Assembly (NCBI GenBank): GCA_937991645.1
Contig: CALKPL010000048.1
Location: forward strand, 1-43,581
DNA length: 43,581 bases
Direction of reading: 5' to 3'
Source: UMGS1783 sp900555065
Lineage (GTDB): Bacteria > Bacillota > Clostridia > Oscillospirales > UMGS1783
The notes under the pieces are model-generated. The model was not told where the DNA came from. It worked only from the letters and a program-made list of their open reading frames with translations, and did no database searches. The translations under genes and the position numbers were made by a program. How positions within the stretch are numbered: the first letter of the stretch is position 1; every line of letters starts with the position of its first letter. Below, in pieces: positions 7,424-17,758 of this stretch.

Positions 7424-7642
7424 ATGAAAATGATCCCGTCTGTGGAGTGCCCCAAATGCGGCTGTAAGGTCATTGGACGCGGCTACCATCTGAAAAACGG
7501 CGCCATGCTTCCCTATGGCGGCGTATTCAAGTCCTCAGCCGTGGTGTATGAAATCTGCACCCGCTGCGGGTATATCATCGCGGGCTATGTGGAGAATCCG
7601 GAGTTGTTTTATCTGCCCGAAGAAAAGAAGAAAAAGAAATAA
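7424..7642 (+). CDS. Small zinc-ribbon protein of unknown function
   Basis: 72 residues. It has two CxxC knuckles, ECPKCGCK near residue 7 and EICTRCGY in the second half, and a lysine-rich tail (EEKKKKK), so it probably binds one Zn2+ and possibly nucleic acid. The start is one of three in-frame ATGs (7418, 7424, 7430). AGGGTGG at 7411-7417 spaces best with 7424 or 7430. It is the first gene behind the promoter at 7361-7389 and lies 25 nt before lon, so it should be co-transcribed with lon. I do not recognise a named family. Confidence 0.85.
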   Translation: MKMIPSVECPKCGCKVIGRGYHLKNGAMLPYGGVFKSSAVVYEICTRCGYIIAGYVENPELFYLPEEKKKKK

Positions 7643-7667
7643 CCAGTCCCCTGAAAGGAAATAACCC

Positions 7668-10091
7668 ATGAATTATACAATCGCAAAAAATACGCTTAGT
7701 CTGCCCGTGATCCCGCTGCGGGGCCTTGTCGCGCTGCCGGGTGTCGTTTTGCAGTTCGACGTAGGGCGCGAGAAGAGCGTCAAAGCCGTTGACGCCGTCA
7801 TGCAGAAAAACCAGCTCGTGTTTCTGACGGCGCAGACGGAAGTGTATATAGACGACCCGGCGATGGAGGAACTGTACCGGGTCGGCACGGTCGCCCGGAT
7901 CAAGCAGGTGCTCAAGATGCCGGGCGAGAACATACGCGTGCTGGCCGAAGGCCTGTACCGGGGCTATATGGTCGCGGGAACCGCCGCGTCGCCCTATCTC
8001 ACGGCGGACGTGGGCATGCTCGCGGACGACGTTTCCGGGCTGGATCCCATTCGGACCGAGGCATATCTGCGCTCCTTACGCGAGGCATTCGACGGGTACA
8101 TCTCGCTCGCGCCCAAGGTGTCGGGCGATGTTGTCATGCGCGTGTATGCAGAGGACGACCCCGGTAAGCTGTGCGACTATATCGCGGCCAATACGCCGTT
8201 GAAATACACCGACAAGCAGGCCGTGCTTGAGTGCCAGCGCGTGATGGACCGGCTGCAGCGCTTGATCGTGACCCTGGACCGTGAAACCGAAATCTGGGGC
8301 CTGGACCGTGAGATTTCGGAAAAGCTAAAAGAACAGCTTGAGCAGAATCAGCGCGAATACTATATGCGCGAACAGATCAAAATCCTGCAAACGGAGCTCG
8401 GCGAAGCGGACAACAACAGCGCCGCCGCCGAGGAATACCGGGAGGCGATCGACCGCCTCGCCGTTTCGGATGAAATTGCGGAGCTGCTGTATAAAGAGGC
8501 CGACCGCCTTGCAAAAATGCCCTTCGGCTCCCACGAGGCGACGGTTGTTCGCAATTATCTGGACCTGTGCCTGGCCCTGCCCTACAACGTATTCACAAAA
8601 GACCGGCTCAGCCTGGACCGCGCCCGCCGTATTCTGGATAAGGACCACTACGGGCTGGAGAAGATCAAGGACCGTATCCTGGAGTTTTTGGCCGTGCGCC
8701 GGCTCGCGCCCGATATGCGCGGCCAGATCCTGTGCCTTGTCGGTCCGCCGGGCGTGGGCAAGACTTCGATCGCGCAGTCTGTCGCCCGTGCGCTTGGCCG
8801 CAAGTTTGTGCGCATGTCGCTCGGCGGCGTGCGGGACGAAGCGGAAATCCGGGGCCACCGCCGCACCTATATCGGCGCCATGCCCGGCCGGATTATCAGC
8901 GCGATAAAGACGGCGGGCTCCATGAACCCTGTCATCCTCCTCGACGAGATCGACAAGCTGGGCGCGGATTACAAGGGCGACCCCGCGTCCGCGCTTCTCG
9001 AAGTGCTCGACCCGGAACAGAACAAGACGTTCCGCGACCATTTCGTCGAGTATGAGTTCGACCTGTCGAACGTCATGTTCATCACTACCGCGAACACGGA
9101 CGAAACCATTCCGCCCGCCCTGCTTGACCGGATGGAGACGCTCTACCTCACAAGCTATACCCAGCTTGAAAAATACCATATCCTCAAAGAGCACCTGCTT
9201 CCCAAGCAGATGAAAAAGCACGCGCTCAGCCGCGCCATGCTCTCGGTAAAGGACGACGCGCTTCGAGAGATTATCTCGGCCTATACGCGCGAAGCCGGCG
9301 TGCGCAACCTGGAGCGCGAGGCGGCGACCGTTTGCCGAAAAGCGGCGGTGCATTACCTGAAGACGGGAAAAAAGAGCGCAGTGACAAAGGAAAACCTGTC
9401 CGCATATCTCGGCCCGCCAAAGTACCTGCGCGAGCTGCTGCCCGAGACCGACCAGGTCGGCATCGCCAACGGCCTTGCATATACGTCGGTGGGCGGCGAG
9501 CTTCTGTTTGTGGAGGTCAACGTCATGCCGGGCTCTGGCAAGGTGGAGCTGACCGGCTCGCTCGGCGACGTGATGAAGGAGTCGGCCAGGGCCGCCATGA
9601 GCTATATCCGCACCAGAGCGGACGCGCTGCATATTGATCCAAATTTTTACAATACTAAGGATATCCACATCCATGTCCCGGAAGGCGCGATTCCGAAGGA
9701 CGGCCCCTCCGCCGGCGTCACCATCGCCTGCGCGCTCATTTCGGAGCTGACCGGCCGCCCCTTCCGTCGCGACCTTGCCATGACCGGTGAAATCACGCTG
9801 CGCGGCCGCGTCCTGCCCATCGGCGGCCTGCGTGAGAAGACGATGGCGGCCATGAAAGCGGGCGTGAAAACCGTCGTATTGCCGCGAGACAACATGGCCG
9901 ATCTCGCGGAGCTCAGCGAACAGGTGCGCAGCGCGCTGTGCTTTGTTCCCGTTTCGCATATGGACGAAGTGCTGGACACGGCCCTGCTCCCGCTTCCCGC
10001 CGTAGCCGCGGCGGACCCTGCTGCGCCCGGCCGGCCCATGGAAGCTTCGCCGACGAGCGACGCACCGCCCGCCAGCCCCTTTATGGCCTAG
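7668..10091 (+). CDS. lon: ATP-dependent Lon protease
   Basis: 807 residues, standard for bacterial LonA. The order is an N-terminal LAN substrate-binding domain (about 10-200), a helical linker, an AAA+ module with Walker A GPPGVGKT at 359-366 and a Walker B ILLDEIDK segment, and a C-terminal protease domain with the Ser-Lys dyad. The dyad is Ser681 in PKDGPSAG and Lys724 in LREKTMAA. The C-terminus carries an extra Pro/Ala-rich tail. The start has AAAGGAAATAACCC upstream. Lon degrades misfolded and regulatory proteins in the cytoplasm. The lon-engB order is common in Firmicutes. No HrcA/CIRCE or CtsR-like box was recognised upstream. Confidence 0.98.
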   Translation: MNYTIAKNTLSLPVIPLRGLVALPGVVLQFDVGREKSVKAVDAVMQKNQLVFLTAQTEVYIDDPAMEELYRVGTVARIKQVLKMPGENIRVLAEGLYRGYMVAGTAASPYLTADVGMLADDVSGLDPIRTEAYLRSLREAFDGYISLAPKVSGDVVMRVYAEDDPGKLCDYIAANTPLKYTDKQAVLECQRVMDRLQRLIVTLDRETEIWGLDREISEKLKEQLEQNQREYYMREQIKILQTELGEADNNSAAAEEYREAIDRLAVSDEIAELLYKEADRLAKMPFGSHEATVVRNYLDLCLALPYNVFTKDRLSLDRARRILDKDHYGLEKIKDRILEFLAVRRLAPDMRGQILCLVGPPGVGKTSIAQSVARALGRKFVRMSLGGVRDEAEIRGHRRTYIGAMPGRIISAIKTAGSMNPVILLDEIDKLGADYKGDPASALLEVLDPEQNKTFRDHFVEYEFDLSNVMFITTANTDETIPPALLDRMETLYLTSYTQLEKYHILKEHLLPKQMKKHALSRAMLSVKDDALREIISAYTREAGVRNLEREAATVCRKAAVHYLKTGKKSAVTKENLSAYLGPPKYLRELLPETDQVGIANGLAYTSVGGELLFVEVNVMPGSGKVELTGSLGDVMKESARAAMSYIRTRADALHIDPNFYNTKDIHIHVPEGAIPKDGPSAGVTIACALISELTGRPFRRDLAMTGEITLRGRVLPIGGLREKTMAAMKAGVKTVVLPRDNMADLAELSEQVRSALCFVPVSHMDEVLDTALLPLPAVAAADPAAPGRPMEASPTSDAPPASPFMA

Positions 10092-10128
10092 GCCCGCACG
10101 TCCCGAACCCAACACAGGGGAGCCGAAT

Positions 10129-10702
10129 ATGAACCTGCACAACGTAACGCTTGAAAAAACCGCATACAGGCCGGGGGATTATCCGAAACGCCTGCCCGAG
10201 TTCGCCTTTGTGGGCCGGTCCAACGTCGGCAAGTCCTCCATGCTCAACAAACTGATCGGCCGCAAGCACCTCGCGCGGGTCAGCGGCGAGCCGGGGAAAA
10301 CGCGGTCGATTAACTTTTACAATATCGACGATACGGTTTACCTGACCGACCTGCCCGGCTACGGCTTCGCCAAAGTCTCGTGGTCCGACCGGGAGAAGTG
10401 GCGCGCGATGATTGAGCACTACTTCGCCGCAGGCCGGGATATCCGGCTCGTTATCATGATCGTGGATATCCGGCACAAGCCGTCCCAGGAGGACCGCGTC
10501 ATGGTCGATTATCTGCTCAGCACCGAGTACGATTTTCTCGTCTGCGCCTCCAAGGCCGACAAGCTGTCCGGCACGGCCGCGCGGCGCAACTGCGCCATGA
10601 TCGCCGGGGAACTGGGCATAGACGCGCAGGTCCTGCCCTTCTCCGCCAAAACAGGCGAGGGCAGGGAGTCGATATTAAATCTGATCAAGGAGAGACAATA
10701 CC

Positions 10703-10722
<20 letters not shown>
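10129..10722 (+). CDS. engB: Ribosome-assembly GTPase EngB/YsxC
   Basis: 197 residues, typical for YihA/YsxC/EngB. The G1 motif GRSNVGKSS is at 29-37, then G2 near PGKTRSINFY, G3 DLPGYG and G4 SKADK. EngB binds GTP and is needed for late 50S subunit assembly. The start ATG follows AGGGGAGCCGAAT. It lies 37 nt after lon and overlaps the next gene by 20 nt, so the genes are co-transcribed. All key GTPase motifs are intact. Confidence 0.97.
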
Positions 10723-11467
<745 letters not shown>

Positions 11468-11489
11468 ACATGTGAAGGGAGTTAAAATC

Positions 11490-12782
11490 ATGGACTGTAT
11501 CAGCGTAAATGCGGACGGCTGGCTCGAAATCGGCGGCGTGAGCACAAAATACCTGGCCGAGAAGTACGGCACGCCCGTATATGTGATGGACGAGGCGCAG
11601 ATCCGGAAGAACTGCCGCGAATTCCATGACGCGTTTGAGAAATACTACGGCGGCCGTGGCCGGGCGGTGTACGCCTGCAAGGCGTTGTGCTGCACGGAGA
11701 TCTGCCGGATCGTGACCGACGAGGGCCTGGCTCTCGACGTCGTGTCCGGCGGCGAGATCTATACGGCGAAGACGGCCGGCGTAGACCTGAAAAACGCCTT
11801 CTTTCACGGCAACAACAAAACGTCGGACGAGCTGTCCATGGCCTTGGAACTGGGCGTGGGCTGTATCGTGGTCGACAACGCGGTGGAGCTGGAAACGCTG
11901 GCGGCCCTCGCGCGCGGCATGGGCCGCGCGGTCGATGTGATGTTCCGCATAAAGCCCGGCGTAGAGGCGCATACGCACGAGTTTATCCGCACCGGCGGAA
12001 TCGATTCCAAATTCGGCGTCGCGCTGGAAAACGGGGAAGCTTTCGCGCTGATGGAAAGGGCCGCGGCCTGCGAATCCTTGCGCGTCGTCGGCGTGGAGTG
12101 CCATATCGGGTCGCAGATATTCGATACCGAACCCTTCGCCCTTGCCGCGCGGATCATGCTCTCTTTTATGCATGAGGTGCGGGAGAAGCTCGGCCTGGAC
12201 CTTGAGATTTTGGATCTCGGCGGCGGCTACGGGATCCGTTACACCGAAGCGGACGCCCCCCCTGCGCGCGGCGATTATATCAGGGTTATGACTGAAACGG
12301 TAAAAGACATATGCGGAAAGCTCGGCATGGAACCGCCCTTCCTGCTCATTGAGCCGGGCCGCAGCATTGTGGGCGACGCGGGCCTGACTCTGTACCGGGT
12401 CGGTTCGGTCAAGCGCATCGAGGGCGTGCGCACTTATGTCGCCGTGGACGGCGGCATGGGCGACAATCCGCGCTATACCATGTACGGCTCGCCCTACGAC
12501 ATGGTGGTCGCAAATAAAGCTTCTCAGCCGAAAGACACGGTCGTGACGGTAGCCGGCCGCTACTGTGAAACCGACCTTCTGCAGGAGCATATACCCCTGC
12601 AAACCGCCGCGCCGGGCGACGTCCTGGCAGTGCTCGCCACCGGCGCGTACAACTACTCCATGGCCTCCAACTACAACCGCGTTCCACGTCCGCCACTCGT
12701 GTTGATAAAGGACGGGGCGGACCGGCTTGCCGTCCGCCGCGAACAGTACGCGGACATGGTCCGGTACGACATTTGCGAATAA
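11490..12782 (+). CDS. lysA: Diaminopimelate decarboxylase
   Basis: 430 residues, fold-type III PLP enzyme that makes L-lysine from meso-diaminopimelate, the last step of lysine synthesis. Lys64 in VYACKALCC is the expected Schiff-base residue. The glycine loop DLGGGYGIRY, EPGRSIVGDAG and the C-terminal active-site segment GRYCETDLL with ATGAYNYSMASNYN are present. HGNNKTSDEL and SKFGV also match LysA. ATG 11490 follows AAGGGA at 11475-11480; the upstream in-frame GTG at 11472 would overlap that site and is rejected. It starts 22 nt after the FAH-family gene. No lysine riboswitch is visible in front of it. Confidence 0.95.
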   Translation: MDCISVNADGWLEIGGVSTKYLAEKYGTPVYVMDEAQIRKNCREFHDAFEKYYGGRGRAVYACKALCCTEICRIVTDEGLALDVVSGGEIYTAKTAGVDLKNAFFHGNNKTSDELSMALELGVGCIVVDNAVELETLAALARGMGRAVDVMFRIKPGVEAHTHEFIRTGGIDSKFGVALENGEAFALMERAAACESLRVVGVECHIGSQIFDTEPFALAARIMLSFMHEVREKLGLDLEILDLGGGYGIRYTEADAPPARGDYIRVMTETVKDICGKLGMEPPFLLIEPGRSIVGDAGLTLYRVGSVKRIEGVRTYVAVDGGMGDNPRYTMYGSPYDMVVANKASQPKDTVVTVAGRYCETDLLQEHIPLQTAAPGDVLAVLATGAYNYSMASNYNRVPRPPLVLIKDGADRLAVRREQYADMVRYDICE

Positions 12783-12862
12783 CCGTCCGCATATTCCCAT
12801 AGTCTGCGGGGCAATCGCAGCAAATCACCGTCCGGTTTTCGGATGAACACAGGGGGAGATCC

Positions 12863-14146
12863 ATGACGCTCGCCAGCGCGGCGCTCGGCTGCAAGGTCAA
12901 TCAATACGAGGCGAATAAGCTCGCGTCCGCGCTGGCGGCGGCGGGCTTTCGCGTCGTACCCTTCGGCGGCCGGGCCGACGTATACCTCATCAACACCTGC
13001 TGCGTCACGGCCGAGAGCGAGGCCAAGTCCCGCAAGCTCATCCGCCGCGCGCGCAGGCTGAATCCGGACGCGCTCATCGCCGTGACCGGCTGCTATGCCG
13101 AAATGGACGCAGAGGCCGTTCGCCGCGCCGGCAGCCCCGATCTTGTGGTCGGCAATACGGACAAGCCCCGTCTCCCGGAGCTTATTCTGCAGCGGCTCGC
13201 GTCCATGGGCCGCGCGCCTGCGCCCGCGCCGGACCTGCCCGCTTCATTCCCGTCCGCGTCTGGATCGCAGTCGCGCACCCGCGCCGTCGTGAAGGTACAG
13301 GACGGCTGCGACCAGTTCTGCTCCTACTGTATCATTCCCTATGCCCGCGGCCCGCTGCGCTCCGTGCCGGCGGACGCCGCCGCGGCAGAGATGGCGTCGC
13401 TGTGCGCGCGCGGGTATCGGGAGATCGTGCTGACCGGCATCCACCTCACCCGGTACGGCGTGGACCTTCCAGGCTCTCCCGACCTGACGTCTCTGCTTGC
13501 GCGCGCGGAAGATGTTGCGGGCCTTGACCGCGTACGGCTCGGTTCCATGGAGCCCGGCTTTTTCACGCCGGCGCGGATCCGGCGCGTGCGGACGCTGCAA
13601 AAACTGTGCCCGCACTTCCACATCTCGCTCCAGAGCGGATGCGACAGGACGCTTTCCGCCATGCGCCGCGGCTATACGGCGGCGGAGTACCGGCGTGAAG
13701 CGGAGCGTCTGTACGCCGCGTTTCCGGACTGCGCGCTTACCACCGACGTCATCGTCGGCTTCCCCGGCGAGACGGAGGCGGACTTTCGGGACTCTTTCGA
13801 CTTTGTGGACGGGCTCGGTTTTGCCAAAATCCACGTATTCCCGTTCTCGCCCCGCGCCGGCACGCCCGCAGCGGACATGCCGCAGGTGGACGCGTCGGTC
13901 AAGTCCGACCGTGTCCGGAAAATGCTCGCGCTGGCAAAGCGTGCGCAGGAGCGCTTTCTCGCCCGGTATGTCGGGCGCACGCTGCCCGTCCTGTTCGAGC
14001 GCGCGCAGGCCGGTGAAGCCCGGGGCCACACCGCAAACTACATTCCCGTTACAGTACGGACAGAATCCGACATCCAAAACCAGATCCTCCCCGTGCGGCT
14101 CACGTCCTGCGCGGGAGGCGAATGTAAAGGAGAACTGCTGCCATGA
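12863..14146 (+). CDS. mtaB: tRNA t6A37 methylthiotransferase MtaB
   Basis: 427 residues. This radical-SAM methylthiotransferase converts t6A to ms2t6A at position 37 of ANN-decoding tRNAs. The N-terminal UPF0004 domain binds one [4Fe-4S] cluster through Cys10 (LGCKVNQYE), Cys46 in NTCCVT and Cys77 in TGCYAE. The radical-SAM cluster is C149-x3-C153-x2-C156 in GCDQFCSYCIIPYARG. A TRAM-like C-terminal region follows. The N-terminus (LGCKVNQYEANKLASAL) and CSYCIIPYARG without the MiaB hallmarks point to MtaB rather than MiaB or RimO. The ATG is preceded by AGGGGGAGATCC. It overlaps the next gene by 4 nt (ATGA). Confidence 0.95.
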   Translation: MTLASAALGCKVNQYEANKLASALAAAGFRVVPFGGRADVYLINTCCVTAESEAKSRKLIRRARRLNPDALIAVTGCYAEMDAEAVRRAGSPDLVVGNTDKPRLPELILQRLASMGRAPAPAPDLPASFPSASGSQSRTRAVVKVQDGCDQFCSYCIIPYARGPLRSVPADAAAAEMASLCARGYREIVLTGIHLTRYGVDLPGSPDLTSLLARAEDVAGLDRVRLGSMEPGFFTPARIRRVRTLQKLCPHFHISLQSGCDRTLSAMRRGYTAAEYRREAERLYAAFPDCALTTDVIVGFPGETEADFRDSFDFVDGLGFAKIHVFPFSPRAGTPAADMPQVDASVKSDRVRKMLALAKRAQERFLARYVGRTLPVLFERAQAGEARGHTANYIPVTVRTESDIQNQILPVRLTSCAGGECKGELLP

Positions 14147-15102
14147 GTAAGGACAATCCGCTGCTTTCGGTCGTCGTGCCGGTATACAACGAGCAGGAGG
14201 TCATTGGTGAAACAGTAAAGCGCCTTGTCGGCGTGCTGGACGGCATGTCCGTGGACTACGAGGTCGTGTTTGTCAACGACGGCAGCCGGGACGGCACCCT
14301 GTCCGTTCTGCGCCCGCTGTGCGAAGCGGACGCGCGCTTGAAACTTGTCAACTTTTCCCGCAACTTCGGCCACCAGATCGCCATCACCGCGGGGATGGAT
14401 ATGACGCGCGGCGACGCGGTCGTCGTTATCGACGCCGACCTGCAGGATCCGCCGGAGGTCATCCCCGGCATGTTCGAGGTCTGGAAACAGGGATACGAAG
14501 TCGTGTACGGCAAGCGCGTTTCCCGCGAGGGCGAGACGTTTTTCAAAAAATTTACCGCCAGGGTATTCTACCGGTTCATGGCGCGCATGACCGAAGTCGA
14601 CATGCCGGTTGATACGGGCGATTTCCGCCTGATCGACCGCAGGGTCGTCGACGCGCTGCGCCGTATCCCCGAGCGCAACCGCTATGTGCGCGGGATTGTA
14701 AGCTGGCTCGGATTCCGGCAGTACGCATACGAATACGAGCGCCACGAACGCTTTGCCGGGCAGACCAAATACCCGCTGAAGAAAATGCTCAAGCTCGCCA
14801 GTGACGGACTTGTCTCCTTCTCGGTGAAGCCCCTGCGCTGGATTCTGGGAACCGGGATTGTCCTGTCCGCGCTCAGCGTGTTGTATCTGCTCTATGTCCT
14901 CATCGCGTCGCTGTGCGGCGCGGCCATGCTGAGCGCCGGCCTGTACGCGCTGCTGGGCTTTATCACGCTGCTGCTCGGCGTCGTCATGATCTCCCTGGGC
15001 GTGCTCGGCGAATACGTCGGCCGCATTTACGACGAGGCCAAGGCCCGGCCGCTCTATATCGTGAGCGACACCGTGAATATAGAGGCCGTCTATGAGCGGT
15101 AA
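14143..15102 (+). CDS. Family 2 glycosyltransferase, polyisoprenyl-phosphate type
   Basis: 319 residues. The N-terminal GT-A domain begins LSVVVPVYNEQEVIGETV and carries VFVNDGSRDGT and the metal-binding VVVIDADLQDPPEVI. Two C-terminal hydrophobic segments (about 235-260 and 270-295) end in LGEYVGRIYDEAKARPLYIV. This is the DPM1/GtrB/ArnC/YkoT-like architecture, which usually transfers a sugar from a nucleotide donor to undecaprenyl phosphate at the inner face of the membrane. The start overlaps the mtaB stop and has AAAGGAGAACTGCTGCC upstream. The sugar and final acceptor are unknown; no matching flippase or GT-C gene is nearby. Confidence 0.92.
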   Translation: MSKDNPLLSVVVPVYNEQEVIGETVKRLVGVLDGMSVDYEVVFVNDGSRDGTLSVLRPLCEADARLKLVNFSRNFGHQIAITAGMDMTRGDAVVVIDADLQDPPEVIPGMFEVWKQGYEVVYGKRVSREGETFFKKFTARVFYRFMARMTEVDMPVDTGDFRLIDRRVVDALRRIPERNRYVRGIVSWLGFRQYAYEYERHERFAGQTKYPLKKMLKLASDGLVSFSVKPLRWILGTGIVLSALSVLYLLYVLIASLCGAAMLSAGLYALLGFITLLLGVVMISLGVLGEYVGRIYDEAKARPLYIVSDTVNIEAVYER

Positions 15103-16213
15103 TATAGAATACTACGCCCCCTGCCTGTTCGGTCTGGAGGGCGTGCTCGCGGGCGAAGTGCGGCGCCTTGGCTTTGAAGACGTGCGCGCGGAAAACGGCA
15201 GCGTATCGTTTTTTGGCCCGGCCATGGCGCTTGCGAAAGCGAACCTGTGGCTGCGCACCGCCGAGCGGATAAATATCGTCATGGGCCGGTTTCGCGCCGT
15301 CACCTTCGACGAGCTGTTCGAGGGCGCGAAGGCCCTGCCCTGGGAGGACTGGATTGCGAAGGACGATGCGTTCCCCGTCGTGGGCCACAGCCTCAAATCA
15401 AAGCTGCACAGCGTGCCCGACTGCCAGTCCATCCTCAAGAAGGCGGTGGCGGACCGCCTGGGGAGCCGCTACGGCCTGTCGTGGCTTGCCGAGACGGGCA
15501 GTATGCACCGTATCCGCTTTTCCATTATGGGCGACGAGGTCGCGCTTATGCTCGACACTACCGGCGAGGGCCTGCACAAGCGCGGTTACCGCCCCGCCGC
15601 AAACCTTGCGCCCATCCGCGAGACGCTTGCGGCCGGCATTTTGGACATAGCGCGCTATAAGCACTTTGAGCGCCTGTTCGACCCGATGTGCGGCAGCGGC
15701 ACATTCGCCATAGAAGCCGCTTTGCGCGCGACAAACACCGCGCCCGGCCTTGGCCGCGCATTCCAGTGCGAGAGCTGGTCGCAGCTGCCGCGCTCGCTGT
15801 TCTCCGAAGCCAGAGCCGAGGCCCGCGCCGCCGTTGTCAACCGCCCGTTCGAGATTTTTGCGAGCGATGTGGACAGTCGCGCCGTGGCCCTGACCCGCGA
15901 GAACGCGCGCCGCGCGGGGATCGCGCGGGGCCTGCGCGTCGAACGCCGGGATGTGGCGGACCTCGCTTTGCCCGTAACGGGGGTCAACGTCATCGTGTGC
16001 AACCCGCCCTACGGCGAACGCATGTCTGAACGCGAGCAGGTGCACGCCCTGTGCGGAGTGATGGGCGCGGCGTTTGAGCGCCAGCCGCACCGGCGCGCGT
16101 ATATCATCACCTCCTACGACGGGTTTGAGCGCGCGTACGGAAAACGGGCCGATAAGAACCGCAAGCTCTATAACGGCATGATCAAGACGTATCTGTACCA
16201 GTATTTCAAATAG
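15092..16213 (+). CDS. THUMP-domain class I RNA methyltransferase (RlmL/YpsC-like)
   Basis: 373 residues. An N-terminal THUMP region (about 45-150) is followed by a Rossmann methyltransferase with the SAM loop FDPMCGSGTFAIEAAL and the N6-adenine/N2-guanine motif IVCNPPYGERM. Firmicute proteins of this length (YpsC/YcbY-like) are predicted to make m2G in 23S rRNA, corresponding to the RlmL half of E. coli RlmKL. The specific position is an inference. It overlaps the glycosyltransferase gene by 11 nt and precedes leuA by 18 nt, so it sits inside the operon. Confidence 0.93.
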   Translation: MSGNIEYYAPCLFGLEGVLAGEVRRLGFEDVRAENGSVSFFGPAMALAKANLWLRTAERINIVMGRFRAVTFDELFEGAKALPWEDWIAKDDAFPVVGHSLKSKLHSVPDCQSILKKAVADRLGSRYGLSWLAETGSMHRIRFSIMGDEVALMLDTTGEGLHKRGYRPAANLAPIRETLAAGILDIARYKHFERLFDPMCGSGTFAIEAALRATNTAPGLGRAFQCESWSQLPRSLFSEARAEARAAVVNRPFEIFASDVDSRAVALTRENARRAGIARGLRVERRDVADLALPVTGVNVIVCNPPYGERMSEREQVHALCGVMGAAFERQPHRRAYIITSYDGFERAYGKRADKNRKLYNGMIKTYLYQYFK

Positions 16214-16231
16214 ACCGAAAGGGGCGATTTT

Positions 16232-17758
16232 GTGGAGCGCATCCAGATATTTGACACAACCCTGCGCGATGGGGAACAGGCGCCTGGCTGCAGCATGAAT
16301 ATCCATGAAAAAACGGAGATGGCCCTCGCGCTCGAGCGCCTGCGCGTAGACACGATCGAGGCCGGGTTCGCAGTCAGCTCGCCGGGCGATTTCGAGGCCG
16401 TCCAGCGCATATCCCGCCTTGTGAAGGACTGCCGCGTCGCCTCCCTCTGTCGCGCCCTGTCCGGGGATATCGACGCCTCCCTCGCCGCGTTGCGGGAAGC
16501 CGCAGCGCCGCGCGTGCACATATTTATCGCAACCTCCGCGCTGCATATGGAGCACAAGCTGCGCATGACGCCGCAGCAGGTGCTCGAGAGCGCGGTCGCC
16601 AGCATAAAGTACGCGAAAAAATACATAGACGACGTCGAGTTCTCAGCCGAGGACGCGACGCGCAGCGACGTGGCGTTTCTCAAACGGCTCTTCCGCGCCG
16701 CCATCGAAGCCGGCGCGACCACCGTCAACGTAGCGGACACGGTCGGCTACGCCACGCCCAACGAGTTCTACCGCCTGATCCACGCGATCCGAACCGGTGT
16801 GGAGGGGATAGAAAACGTCACCCTTTCCGTGCACTGCCACAACGACCTCGGCATGGGCGTAGCAAACTCGGTAAGCGCGATTGCCGCCGGCGCGACGCAG
16901 GTGGAGTGCACGTTGAACGGCATCGGCGAGCGCGCGGGCAACGCCGCGCTGGAGGAGATCGTCATGGCTGTCCGTACCCGCCGCGACCTGTTCGGGGCCG
17001 ATACCCGCATCGATACGCGGCAGATTTACCGCGCCACCCGTTTGCTGTCCGGCATAACCGGCGTAAGCGTGCCGCCCAATAAGCCCGTGGTCGGCCAGAA
17101 CGCGTTTGCGCATGAATCGGGCATCCACCAGCACGGCGTCATGCAGAACGCCCTGACCTATGAGATCATGACCCCGGAATCCATCGGCATGCCCAGGAAC
17201 ACCATCATCCTGGGCAAGCACTCAGGCCGCCACGCCTTTGAGCAGCAGCTCGAAAGCCTGGGCTACGACCTGTCCGAGTCCCAGCTCGACGAGGCGTTTG
17301 AGAAATTTAAAAAAATAGCCGACCGCAAAAAGACGGTGTCGGACGAGGATCTGGAGGCCATTGTCGGCGCGGGGAAGATCCACGTACCCGAGAGCTTCGT
17401 GCTTGAGAGCTTTGTCGTCAACAGCGGCAACACCATCAATTCCACCGCGAGCGTATCTCTGCGCCATGCGGGAGAACGCCTCGACAACGTCGCCATCGGC
17501 GACGGCCCGATCGACGCGGTGTTCAAGGCCATAGACAAGATTACAAAGACCGGCTACTCGCTTGACGATTACTCCATCCGCGCCGTCACCGCGGGCGAAG
17601 ACGCGCTTGGCGAAGCGACCGTCCGCCTCAAGAAGGACGGCAAAACATTCACCGGCCGCGGCGTTTCCATGGACATAATCGAATCGAGCGTGCACGCCTA
17701 TATCAGCGCCATCAACAAGGTGGTCGCCGAGGAGGGGCTGACCTGTGAACGGGAATAA
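16232..17758 (+). CDS. leuA: 2-isopropylmalate synthase
   Basis: 508 residues, full-length LeuA. It condenses acetyl-CoA with 2-oxoisovalerate, the first committed step to leucine. The N-terminal TIM barrel carries IFDTTLRDGEQAPGCSM, the metal-binding VHCHNDLGMGVANS and NGIGERAGNAALEEIVMA. The linker has SGIHQHGVM and LGKHSGRHAF, and the C-terminal LeuA regulatory domain (about 370-508) gives leucine feedback inhibition in this family. The GTG start at 16232 follows GAAAGGGGC. It overlaps cimA by 14 nt. No T-box or leader peptide is seen upstream, since the gene is embedded in a longer operon. Confidence 0.96.
   Translation: MERIQIFDTTLRDGEQAPGCSMNIHEKTEMALALERLRVDTIEAGFAVSSPGDFEAVQRISRLVKDCRVASLCRALSGDIDASLAALREAAAPRVHIFIATSALHMEHKLRMTPQQVLESAVASIKYAKKYIDDVEFSAEDATRSDVAFLKRLFRAAIEAGATTVNVADTVGYATPNEFYRLIHAIRTGVEGIENVTLSVHCHNDLGMGVANSVSAIAAGATQVECTLNGIGERAGNAALEEIVMAVRTRRDLFGADTRIDTRQIYRATRLLSGITGVSVPPNKPVVGQNAFAHESGIHQHGVMQNALTYEIMTPESIGMPRNTIILGKHSGRHAFEQQLESLGYDLSESQLDEAFEKFKKIADRKKTVSDEDLEAIVGAGKIHVPESFVLESFVVNSGNTINSTASVSLRHAGERLDNVAIGDGPIDAVFKAIDKITKTGYSLDDYSIRAVTAGEDALGEATVRLKKDGKTFTGRGVSMDIIESSVHAYISAINKVVAEEGLTCERE

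Noticed and set aside
8325..10142. 605-codon open frame opposite lon
   Set aside because: Shadow frame from GC-rich codon bias; Lon is intact on the + strand with all motifs.
15398..16555. 385-codon minus-strand frame across the methyltransferase and leuA
   Set aside because: Spans two well-supported genes on the other strand; low complexity and no family signature.
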